A DNA stretch of 11,361 nt from the NCBI GenBank assembly GCA_045580645.1, contig JAZNOG010000066.1:1-11361 (forward strand), read 5' to 3'. The position numbers and the translations under genes were made by a program. The notes under the pieces are model-generated. The model searched no databases. It had not been told where the DNA came from and saw only the letters and a list, made by a program, of their open reading frames with translations. Shown piece after piece: positions 4,627 through 11,361 of the stretch (its first letter is position 1; each line of letters opens with the position of its first letter). The stretch is from HGM10836 sp045580645. GTDB lineage: Bacteria > Bacillota_I > Bacilli_A > RF39 > UBA660.

Positions 4627-7001
4627 TGATTAGTTTAAATTGGGTTAAAGATTATATTGATTTAGAAAAAGAAGATTTAAAAGAACTAGCAGTTAAAATC
4701 ACAAAAGCAGGAATAAATGTAGAAAAAGTAATTTCCAATAATATAGATAATTTAATAATTGGAGAAGTTATTGAATGCACTAACCATCCTGATAGTGATC
4801 ATTTACATATTTGTAAAGTCAATATAGGAAATGAAACTATACAAATTGTATGTGGTGCTAAAAATGTAAGGGAAGGATTAAAAGTAATCGTTGCCTTACC
4901 TGGAGCAGTTTTGCCGGGTGATTTTGAAATTAAAAAAGGTGTCATTCGTGGAGTAGAATCAAATGGTATGATATGTGCCTTATTTGAACTAGGTTTAGAA
5001 GAAAAAACTTTAGAAAACTATAATAAAGGAATTCACGAACTAGAAAATAATGCCCCAGTTGGTGAAAATCCTTTAAAATATTTAGGACTTGATGATACAA
5101 TATATGAACTTGATGTTCACAAACACCGTAATAATGATTGTTATTATCATATAGGATTTGCTTATGAAATAGCATCAATTCTAAATAAAAAAGTAACACT
5201 TCCAGAAAGCAGTTATAATGAAATAACTGATAATATAAAAAATCTCTTCTCTTTAGAGGTCGAAACAAAAAAATGCCCTTATTACTTAGCAAAAATGGTA
5301 ACAGATATAAAAATAAAAGAGTCACCTGATTTTATTAAAAAACGCTTAATAAGCGCAGGAATGCGTCCAATAAATAACGTTGTAGATATTTCTAATTATG
5401 TTATGTTAGAATATGGACAACCAATGCATTTCTTCGATAAAGAAAAGCTTGGAAATAAAATAATAGTACGTGATGCTTATGATGAAGAAAAAATAACTAC
5501 TTTAGACGGAAAAGAAAGAACACTTACAAAAGAAGATATTGTAATAACTGATGGAGAAAAATCTGTTTGTGTCGCAGGAGTTATGGGTGGTCTTAATACA
5601 GAAGTAGATGAGAATACAAAACAAATTTTAATAGAAAGCGCTATTTTTGATGCAGTAAGTATAAGAAATACTGCCTCTAGACTTAATCTTCGTAGTGAAG
5701 CATCTATTCGTTATGGAAAAGGCTTAAACTATGAATATACAAAAGAAGCCATCAATAGAGCATGTCACTTATTAGAAAAATATGCAGATGCTAAAGTATT
5801 AAGTGGTATGGAAGTTCATGATAAAATAAATAAAGAACAAAAGATAGTAAAATTTAAAAAAGAAGAAGTAAATAAGCTATTAGGTATTACAATAAACACT
5901 AAAGATATGGAAAAGGAATTAAATAGATTAGATTTCCCTTATGAATTAAATAACGAAGAGTTTATTGTTACTATTCCAAATCGTAGATTAGATATAGATC
6001 CAAACGTTAATGACATAGCAGAAGAAATAGGAAGACTTTACGGATATCACAACCTAATTCCAACACTTCCAAAAGTTAAGGTAAAAAAAGGAGAATATAT
6101 CGGAGATGTAAAATACCGTAAAATGATTTCAAAACGTTTAAGAACTCTTGGAATAAATGAAGTAAAAACATATACATTGACAAGTCCTGAAATGGCAAAA
6201 ATGTTTAATTATGACAATAAAAAACAAGTTGTTTTACCAAACCCAATGAGTATTGATAAATCAGTTGTAAGAACAAGTATTTTACCATCACTAATAAATA
6301 CTTATGAATATAATAAAGCACGTAAAGTAAGTGATGTATTGATATATGAAATAAGTAAAGTATATGATCAAAATTACAATGAAGAAATAAAAGTTGCAAT
6401 TTTAATGAAAGGAAATTATATTTCTAGTGGTTGGCAAAACAATAATATAAAAGTAGATTTCTATTTAATGAAAGGAATTATAGAAAACATATTAGAATAT
6501 TTAGGTTTTAAAAATAGATATAGTTTTGTAGAAAAACAAGTAGATAATATGCATCCTTATATAAGTGCAAGTATTCTATTAGATAAAGAAGAAATAGGTA
6601 TAATAGGAAAAGTTCATCCAAAAACAAATAAAGATGATATATTCGTGTCAGAATTTTCACTAACTAAAATTATGGATAAAAAAGTAAAACCAATTAAATA
6701 TAAAGAATCATCTAAATATCCGGAAATAAAAAAAGATATTGCCTTCGTAGTTAATAAAGAAATTACTTCTTTAGAATTAGAAAATGAAATAAAAAAATCA
6801 GGAGGAAGACTTTTAACAAACATAGAGGTATTTGATGTTTATACTGGAGAAAATGTTAATGAAAATGAAAAGTCACTAGCGTATTCCTTAACATTTAGTG
6901 ATGATTCTAGAACTTTAACAGTAGAGGAAGTAGATATTTTATTTAGAAATATTATTGAAAAAGTAAGTAAAAAATTTAATTGTAGTATCCGAGATAAATA
7001 A
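4626..7001 (+). CDS. pheT: Phenylalanine--tRNA ligase beta subunit
   Basis: PheT is the editing and tRNA-binding beta chain, partner of PheS, and hydrolyses mischarged Tyr-tRNA-Phe. Its 791 residues are full length. An EMAP/OB-fold tRNA-binding domain spans about 40-148 (IIGEVIECTNHPDSDHL). The B3/B4 editing domain spans about 210-390, with GQPMHFF (H268), GVMGG (318-322) and LIES (335-338). B5 spans about 400-475, with PNRRLDI. A catalytic-core-like domain runs from about 490 to 680. The C-terminal ferredoxin-fold anticodon-binding domain starts near 697 (KYPEIKKDIAFVV). The segment usually reading TPNR-DCLS is altered to HKHRNNDCYY (165-174), but the fold around it is kept. The gene overlaps the pheS stop by one base, with AAAGGATG upstream, and is the last gene of the T-box operon. 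Confidence 0.97.
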   Translation: MISLNWVKDYIDLEKEDLKELAVKITKAGINVEKVISNNIDNLIIGEVIECTNHPDSDHLHICKVNIGNETIQIVCGAKNVREGLKVIVALPGAVLPGDFEIKKGVIRGVESNGMICALFELGLEEKTLENYNKGIHELENNAPVGENPLKYLGLDDTIYELDVHKHRNNDCYYHIGFAYEIASILNKKVTLPESSYNEITDNIKNLFSLEVETKKCPYYLAKMVTDIKIKESPDFIKKRLISAGMRPINNVVDISNYVMLEYGQPMHFFDKEKLGNKIIVRDAYDEEKITTLDGKERTLTKEDIVITDGEKSVCVAGVMGGLNTEVDENTKQILIESAIFDAVSIRNTASRLNLRSEASIRYGKGLNYEYTKEAINRACHLLEKYADAKVLSGMEVHDKINKEQKIVKFKKEEVNKLLGITINTKDMEKELNRLDFPYELNNEEFIVTIPNRRLDIDPNVNDIAEEIGRLYGYHNLIPTLPKVKVKKGEYIGDVKYRKMISKRLRTLGINEVKTYTLTSPEMAKMFNYDNKKQVVLPNPMSIDKSVVRTSILPSLINTYEYNKARKVSDVLIYEISKVYDQNYNEEIKVAILMKGNYISSGWQNNNIKVDFYLMKGIIENILEYLGFKNRYSFVEKQVDNMHPYISASILLDKEEIGIIGKVHPKTNKDDIFVSEFSLTKIMDKKVKPIKYKESSKYPEIKKDIAFVVNKEITSLELENEIKKSGGRLLTNIEVFDVYTGENVNENEKSLAYSLTFSDDSRTLTVEEVDILFRNIIEKVSKKFNCSIRDK

Positions 7002-7026
7002 AAATAAAAAAAATTATTAAAATGAG

Positions 7027-7055
7027 TTGAACTATAAAGAAAAGTGTGTTAAAAT
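7027..7055 (+). promoter_or_regulatory. Promoter of the glycine-rich surface protein gene
   Basis: TTGAAC (7027-7032), 17 nt, TAAAAT (7050-7055), with TG at 7047-7048 making an extended -10. Initiation is expected near 7062, giving a leader of about 40 nt before ATG 7104. Confidence 0.6.
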
Positions 7056-7082
7056 TTAAGTAATAATAGACATACTTTTTTT
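7040..7082 (+). terminator. Putative pheT operon terminator overlapping the next promoter
   Basis: 7040-7050 pairs with 7069-7079 over 11 positions, two of them U-G, with an 18-nt loop. A T7 run covers 7076-7082. The stem is weak (two G-C pairs). Its left arm coincides with the spacer and first -10 base of the promoter at 7027-7055. A transcript started at that promoter would lack the left arm and would not be terminated. Confidence 0.45.
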
Positions 7083-7103
7083 AATGTAGAAAAGAGGATA
7101 TTT

Positions 7104-8909
7104 ATGAGACAAAATTATAAAGTCAAAATTTCTTTATATATAAGTATTATCGGATTGCTATTTTTGGTGGTAGGATCTTCTTTTGCGTTACTTCAAGATA
7201 GTCAAACATCAAGTAAAAATCAAATAATTCAAACAGGTGCAGTAAAACTAAGAATGACCGAAAATAAACAAGGGATAGTTTTTGATAATTTACAATCATT
7301 GTCCGATTTAGAAGGAATGGATTTAGAGGAATATTATGATTTTGAAATTGCCAATATAGGAGATGCTAATGCAGAATACACTATATCATTAGTGGATGAT
7401 TCTACTGTAGCAAGCAGTTTAGATATTTCTTTTCTAAGAATAGGTTTAGAAATGGATAATGGTGACATAAAAACCTTTAATTTACAAGAAGCAAATAGAG
7501 TGATCGATGAAGGTGTTATAAGAAAAGGAGAAATTTTATCATATAAATTAAGAATTTGGATAGATGAAGATGCTGTTAATAGTTCTGATACTATGATTTC
7601 AGAAAATGATAACATAAGTTTAAAATTAAAAGTAGATGCTGTTCAATTTGTTGGAGAAGCAGGAGCAATTACTTTCAATTATACTGGTGATTATCAGGAA
7701 TTTGTTGCATTTGAGTCTGGATATTACTCTATAGAAGCATATGGCGCACAAGGAGCCCAATATAATTCTACATATTATGGTGGAAAAGGTGGTTACACAA
7801 AAGGAACTATTTATCTTAACGAAGGAGAAAAATTATATATTTATGTAGGTGGAGCTGGAAATCTTTCAGATTATGGAACAAATAAAGTATCGAAAGGTGG
7901 TTATAATGGCGGTGGAGATGGTTACACTGCAAGCTCTGCATATTCTGGTGGTGGTGGCGGTGCTACTGATATAAGATATTTTGGAAGTGTAACACCAACA
8001 GAAGAAGAACTTGTATGGAACTCAACTTTAGGACTTAATTCTAGAATAATGGTTGCAGCAGGAGGTGGAGGTTCATATTGGTATAGCTCTAGTTACTATG
8101 GAAAAGGTGGCTATGGTGGTGGATTAGTTGGAGCAGATGGATATGGATACTATTCTGGAACAACTTATGCAGCAGCAGGTGGAACACAAATAAGTTCATC
8201 ATTTGGACAAGGAGCTTCAACACCAACAACAATAGCAACACCAGGAGGTGGCGGTGGCTACTATGGTGGTGCTAATAAAGCAAATTATTCTGCAGCAGGA
8301 GGTTCATCATTTATAAGTGGGTATGCTGGAGTAAATGCTATAACATCATCAACTGATAGAACACATACAAATAACACTCTTCATTATAGTGGTAAATATT
8401 TTATAGATGGAAAAATTAAAGCCGATAATAACGTTGGTAATGGAAAAGTTGCTATTGAATTTTTAGGTAGCAATAGCCCACATAAAACAAATTCAAAATT
8501 AAATAATGTCAGATATATAAAAGATTGCACTAGTGGAAATAGTTCAACTAGTTACAATATATGGAATGAACTACAAGCTATATATCAAGGTGTTAATGTT
8601 GCAAAAGGAATAACTGCTACAGGATTTACTGCGGATAGTGAAAATCCAATGTCTTATATAACTGATGGCAACATAACATATGGTGAATATGCAGAAGGTT
8701 CACCTTATAATGGAACACAATGTATTACTATAGACTTAGGAAACAATTATGATTTAGATGAAATAGTTGTATGGCATTATCCAAATGGAGGCAGAACTTA
8801 TACAGATCATATAATGTCTGTTTCAAGTGATAATGTTACTTGGACTGAAGTTATAAATGAAGATTATGAAGAGGATAACTTAGGTAAACGCGTTAATGCA
8901 TACAAATAA
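7104..8909 (+). CDS. Exported glycine-rich surface protein with TasA-like and discoidin-like ends
   Basis: This 601-residue protein starts at ATG 7104 behind AGAGGA. A basic start and hydrophobic segment (residues 9-28) end in GSSFA, a plausible signal-peptidase site. Residues about 29-185 (IIQTGAVKLRM, then YYDFEIANIGDANAEYTISL) resemble TasA/camelysin-type beta proteins. Residues about 187-455 are a glycine-rich domain: FNYTGDYQEF opens it, with GGGGGATDIR (282-291), SRIMVAAGGGG (313-323), PGGGGGYYGG (380-389) and AAGGSSFISGYAG (397-409). Residues about 468-600 look like an F5/8 type C (discoidin) carbohydrate-binding fold: ITDGN, then TIDLGNNYDLDEIVVWHYP, and finally VSSDNVTWTEV. There is no LPXTG motif or C-terminal membrane anchor. 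An adhesin or matrix role is inferred. It is monocistronic, with its own promoter and terminator, and no SipW-like peptidase is adjacent. Confidence 0.78.
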   Translation: MRQNYKVKISLYISIIGLLFLVVGSSFALLQDSQTSSKNQIIQTGAVKLRMTENKQGIVFDNLQSLSDLEGMDLEEYYDFEIANIGDANAEYTISLVDDSTVASSLDISFLRIGLEMDNGDIKTFNLQEANRVIDEGVIRKGEILSYKLRIWIDEDAVNSSDTMISENDNISLKLKVDAVQFVGEAGAITFNYTGDYQEFVAFESGYYSIEAYGAQGAQYNSTYYGGKGGYTKGTIYLNEGEKLYIYVGGAGNLSDYGTNKVSKGGYNGGGDGYTASSAYSGGGGGATDIRYFGSVTPTEEELVWNSTLGLNSRIMVAAGGGGSYWYSSSYYGKGGYGGGLVGADGYGYYSGTTYAAAGGTQISSSFGQGASTPTTIATPGGGGGYYGGANKANYSAAGGSSFISGYAGVNAITSSTDRTHTNNTLHYSGKYFIDGKIKADNNVGNGKVAIEFLGSNSPHKTNSKLNNVRYIKDCTSGNSSTSYNIWNELQAIYQGVNVAKGITATGFTADSENPMSYITDGNITYGEYAEGSPYNGTQCITIDLGNNYDLDEIVVWHYPNGGRTYTDHIMSVSSDNVTWTEVINEDYEEDNLGKRVNAYK

Positions 8910-8911
8910 AT

Positions 8912-8951
8912 AAAAAATACTAATTGGTATTAAAACCAGTTAGTATTTTTT
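8912..8951. terminator. Bidirectional terminator between surface protein gene and yigZ
   Basis: 8912-8927 and 8936-8951 pair over 16 positions with a single T-G mismatch/wobble and an 8-nt loop. The outer pairs give A6 on one side and T6 on the other, so it can terminate transcripts from both directions. The left arm contains the yigZ stop (8920-8922), and the loop and right arm encode the last residues of YigZ. Confidence 0.85.
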
Positions 8952-9477
8952 CTATTTTATCTTTATTTTCTTTTAAAAACCTAATTTTATAAACAACTTT
9001 ATTATCAAATTTTTTTTCTACTATTTCATAATCTTTTAATAAATACTCAAGTCTTTTTGTGTTTTCATAATCTGTTTCAAATAAGATAGTTGAATATTCT
9101 TTATATTCAATTATATTTGCAAGTTTTAATGTTTCAACGACTGCATTGCTATAAGCGCGAACTAAGCCCCCTGCACCTAATTTTATTCCACCAAAATATC
9201 TAATTACTACCGCTAAAACATTAGTTAAATTATTCTTCAATAAAATATCCAAAATAGGAACTCCTGCCGTGCCACTAGGTTCCTTATCATCATTATATTT
9301 TTGTTTATTTTTTAAAACATAAGCATAACAATAATGAGTAGCGTTTTTATATTCATTTTTTAATTTAGTTAAATTCTCTTCTATATCTTCTTCATTATCT
9401 ATAGCTATTAAAAAACAAATAAATCTAGATTTTCTAATAATTGTCTCGTATGATACGTTTTCTTTTAATACATGCAT
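8920..9477 (-). CDS. yigZ: YigZ/IMPACT family protein
   Basis: This 185-residue protein has the family hallmarks. An N-terminal KSRFICFL stretch is followed by EPSGTAGVPIL and then RYFGGIKLGAGGLVRAYSNAV, with a smaller C-terminal domain of EF-G domain-like fold. Homologues are called YigZ, YvyE or IMPACT. The family is linked to translation control and ribosome or GCN1-type factors in eukaryotes, but its bacterial biochemistry is unsettled. I start it at ATG 9475-9477, with GGGTGA 5 nt upstream. The frame can extend to a GTG at 9484-9486, but that codon overlaps the Shine-Dalgarno. The gene is divergent from uvrC, about 80 nt apart, and convergent with the surface protein gene. Its last codons lie in the shared terminator. 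Confidence 0.93.
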   Translation of the reverse strand: MHVLKENVSYETIIRKSRFICFLIAIDNEEDIEENLTKLKNEYKNATHYCYAYVLKNKQKYNDDKEPSGTAGVPILDILLKNNLTNVLAVVIRYFGGIKLGAGGLVRAYSNAVVETLKLANIIEYKEYSTILFETDYENTKRLEYLLKDYEIVEKKFDNKVVYKIRFLKENKDKIEKILTGFNTN

Positions 9478-9495
9478 GAAAATCACCCATATTTA

Positions 9496-9537
9496 ATTAT
9501 AATACAAGTTTTAAAAAAAGAAAACTTGTGTTATACT
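9496..9537. promoter_or_regulatory. Divergent yigZ/uvrC promoters spanned by an inverted repeat
   Basis: For uvrC (+), TATACT at 9532-9537 has TG in the extended position (9529-9530 shifted by one base) and a poor -35 near 9509-9514. For yigZ (-), TATAAT reads at 9501-9496, with a poor -35. Between the two -10 boxes, ACAAGTTTT (9504-9512) and AAAACTTGT (9521-9529) form a perfect 9-bp inverted repeat with an 8-nt spacer. A protein bound there would cover the upstream elements of both promoters. It does not resemble the Firmicute LexA box (GAAC-N4-GTTC). Confidence 0.5.
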
Positions 9538-9558
9538 AAATTTGAAAAGAGGGATAAT

Positions 9559-11310
9559 ATGTTTAAGAAAAAATTATCTTTAATACCTGAAAAACCAGGT
9601 TGCTATTTAATGAAAGATGAAAATAATAATATTATTTATGTAGGAAAGGCAAAAAACCTAAAAAGAAGAGTAAATTCTTATTTTAATAAAATCCAAACTG
9701 GAAAAACAAAAGCTCTAGTAGATAATATAAAAGATTTTGAATACATAATAACAAATAGTGAAACAGAATCTTTAATACTTGAAATAAATTTAATAAAAAA
9801 ATATTCACCAAAATATAATATTTTATTAAAAGATGATAAAACATATCCATATATTCTTCTAACCGATGATGAAAATCCAACTTTAAAAATTGAACGTTTT
9901 AAAACAAGAAAAAAAGTTAACGGAAAATTATTTGGACCATTTCCAAATGTTACAAGTGCGAGAAACACAGTTAATCTAATAAATAGAATATATCCCCTTA
10001 GAAAATGTGCAACTTTAAAGAAAAGCCCTTGTTTATATTATCATATAAATGAATGTTTGGGTTATTGCACTTTAAATGTAGATAAAGAAAAACTAGATAT
10101 AATGATAAAAGAAATAACAGAAGTGTTAAATGGTAATTACAAACTAATAACAGAAAAATTAGAAAATGAAATGCATAAGGCTAGTTTGAATTTAGATTAT
10201 GAAAAAGCATTAGAGTTAAAAGAAAAAATAGAAGATATTAAAAAAACACTAAGTAAACAAATAATCGTGTCTAATATAAAATACAACTTTGATGTATTTG
10301 GTTTATATAAAGAAAAAAATTTTCTTACAATCATTACATTATTTATAAGAGATGGAGTAGTAATAGGTAAACACCATAAAATATTAAATGATTTTGTAGA
10401 TATAAATGATGTGTATACTAGATATATAATAAGTTTTTATGAAAAATTTAATTTACCTAAACAAATAGTAATAAATGACATAGTCGATACTGACTTATTA
10501 AGCAAATATTTTGATATACCTGTTTTAAGTCCTAAAAAAGGAGATATCAAAAAAATACTTTCTATGGCTAATTTAAATGCAGAACTTATTTCAAAAGAAA
10601 AAATAGAGCTAATAGAAAGAAATGATAATATAAGAATTGAATGCATAAATAGATTAAAAGAAATATTAAATTTAGAAAAATTAGAAAGAATAGAATTATT
10701 TGACAACTCACATTTGTTTGGTTCATACTATGTTGGTGCAATGGTTTGTTATGATAATTTTATTGCAAATAAAAAAGAATATAGAAAATACAAAATATCA
10801 GTAGAAAATAAAGATGATTTATCTGCAATGAAAGAAGTTATTTATCGAAGATATTATAGAGTTTTATTAGAAAATTTAAAAAAACCTGATCTAATCATTG
10901 TAGATGGTGGAATAAACCAAGTAAAAGTTGCTAAAGATGTTATTAATTCATTAAATTTAAATATTAAAGTAATAGGATTAAAAAAAGATAATAAACACAA
11001 AACTAATTCCATTATAAATGATAATTTGATAGAAATAGATATTTCTAAAGATAATAATTTATTTTTATATTTAACAAAAATGCAAGATGAAGTGCATCGA
11101 TATGTAATTACATATCATAGAGATATTAAGTCAAAAGGTTCACTTGAAAGTATTTTAGATAATGTTGAAGGAATAGGAGCAAAAAGAAGAAAAGAATTGT
11201 TGAAACATTTTACGTCTCTAACAAAGATTAAAGAAGCATCAATTGATGAACTTAAAGAAATATTACCAGAGAAGGTAGCGGTGGAATTAAAAGAGTTCCT
11301 AAATAAATAA
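9559..11310 (+). CDS. uvrC: UvrABC excinuclease subunit C
   Basis: UvrC is the dual-incision nuclease subunit of nucleotide excision repair, acting with UvrB on damaged DNA in the cytoplasm. The 583 residues from ATG 9559 (AGAGGGA 5 nt upstream) fit the family. A longer frame from 9472 adds 29 unrelated residues and overlaps yigZ, so I reject that start. The GIY-YIG nuclease spans about 10-95 (PGCYLMKD, then IIYVGKAKNLKRRV). Cysteines C150, C158, C166 and C170 match the cluster that binds 4Fe-4S in E. coli UvrC. A UVR domain for UvrB binding lies at about 194-229. The RNase H-like nuclease has D382 (FDNSH), D419/D420, D449 (IVDGG) and H520 (TYHRD). Tandem helix-hairpin-helix motifs cover about 533-583 (VEGIGAKRRKELLKHF). 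All catalytic residues are kept. Confidence 0.97.
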   Translation: MFKKKLSLIPEKPGCYLMKDENNNIIYVGKAKNLKRRVNSYFNKIQTGKTKALVDNIKDFEYIITNSETESLILEINLIKKYSPKYNILLKDDKTYPYILLTDDENPTLKIERFKTRKKVNGKLFGPFPNVTSARNTVNLINRIYPLRKCATLKKSPCLYYHINECLGYCTLNVDKEKLDIMIKEITEVLNGNYKLITEKLENEMHKASLNLDYEKALELKEKIEDIKKTLSKQIIVSNIKYNFDVFGLYKEKNFLTIITLFIRDGVVIGKHHKILNDFVDINDVYTRYIISFYEKFNLPKQIVINDIVDTDLLSKYFDIPVLSPKKGDIKKILSMANLNAELISKEKIELIERNDNIRIECINRLKEILNLEKLERIELFDNSHLFGSYYVGAMVCYDNFIANKKEYRKYKISVENKDDLSAMKEVIYRRYYRVLLENLKKPDLIIVDGGINQVKVAKDVINSLNLNIKVIGLKKDNKHKTNSIINDNLIEIDISKDNNLFLYLTKMQDEVHRYVITYHRDIKSKGSLESILDNVEGIGAKRRKELLKHFTSLTKIKEASIDELKEILPEKVAVELKEFLNK

Positions 11311-11361
11311 TAAAATTAAAACTTTTTTAAAATTATATGTTTTTAAAATTTCAATTAAAAA
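11311..11361. other. AT-only tail downstream of uvrC, nothing assigned
   Basis: These 51 bases are nearly all A and T, with T-runs at about 11323 and 11340. No stable hairpin, promoter or reading frame is convincing before the window edge. A uvrC terminator may lie beyond it. Confidence 0.4.

Noticed and set aside
9472..9558. Longer uvrC start at 9472 adding 29 residues
   Set aside because: The added residues do not look like UvrC, the frame overlaps the yigZ start, and a good Shine-Dalgarno precedes ATG 9559, where the family normally begins.
1..11361. TGA reassigned to Trp (Mollicute code)
   Set aside because: No TGA stop is used, but all Trp codons in the genes are TGG and no gene needs an in-frame TGA, so the standard code suffices.
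1..11361. tRNA or rRNA genes, CRISPR arrays, transposase genes
   Set aside because: No cloverleaf with a conserved T-loop, no regularly spaced repeats and no transposase or integrase frames were seen on either strand.

Overview
The window is very AT-rich. It reads as chromosome from a low-GC Gram-positive lineage: Bacillota or Mycoplasmatota, probably an uncultured host-associated member, though that rank is inference. Supporting features are a phenylalanine T-box riboswitch in front of pheS-pheT, sigma-A type promoters, purine-rich Shine-Dalgarno sites (AGGAGG on the plus strand, GGTGAT-type on the minus strand), and a cell-surface glycine-rich protein. Tryptophan is always TGG, and the ten gene ends seen use TAA or TAG only. 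The standard code therefore fits, with no sign of TGA reassignment.

Left part (1-2500). The 3' end of a small membrane protein gene leads, 9 nt later, into a gene for a ClpX-like AAA+ ATPase whose signature motifs have decayed. It converges on a DUF5661-like small gene, and the two share a terminator hairpin. Next comes a frameshifted minus-strand gene resembling the CdiA C-terminal (PD-(D/E)xK-type) nuclease toxin domain. It has its own near-consensus promoter. At its 3' end, on the opposite strand, a perfect-consensus promoter runs straight into a 17-bp GC-rich hairpin with a U7 tract. This is the most unusual spot in the window.

Middle (2500-7001). An AT-rich intergenic stretch carries 13-bp inverted repeats. 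It is followed by a promoter and a T-box leader with specifier TTC (Phe), a T-box sequence and a terminator. The leader controls HAD phosphatase - pheS - pheT, a tight operon with a 10-nt gap and then a 1-nt overlap. The tRNA-Phe charging enzyme is thus controlled by uncharged tRNA-Phe, and a phosphatase of unknown substrate is co-regulated with it.

Right part (7000-11361). A monocistronic gene encodes a 601-residue exported protein with a TasA/camelysin-like N-terminus, a glycine-rich domain and a discoidin-like C-terminus. It converges on a YigZ/IMPACT-family gene, again with a shared bidirectional terminator that contains a stop codon. yigZ is divergent from uvrC (nucleotide excision repair nuclease subunit), and a 9-bp inverted repeat lies across the two facing promoters. 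The last 51 bases hold nothing I can assign.
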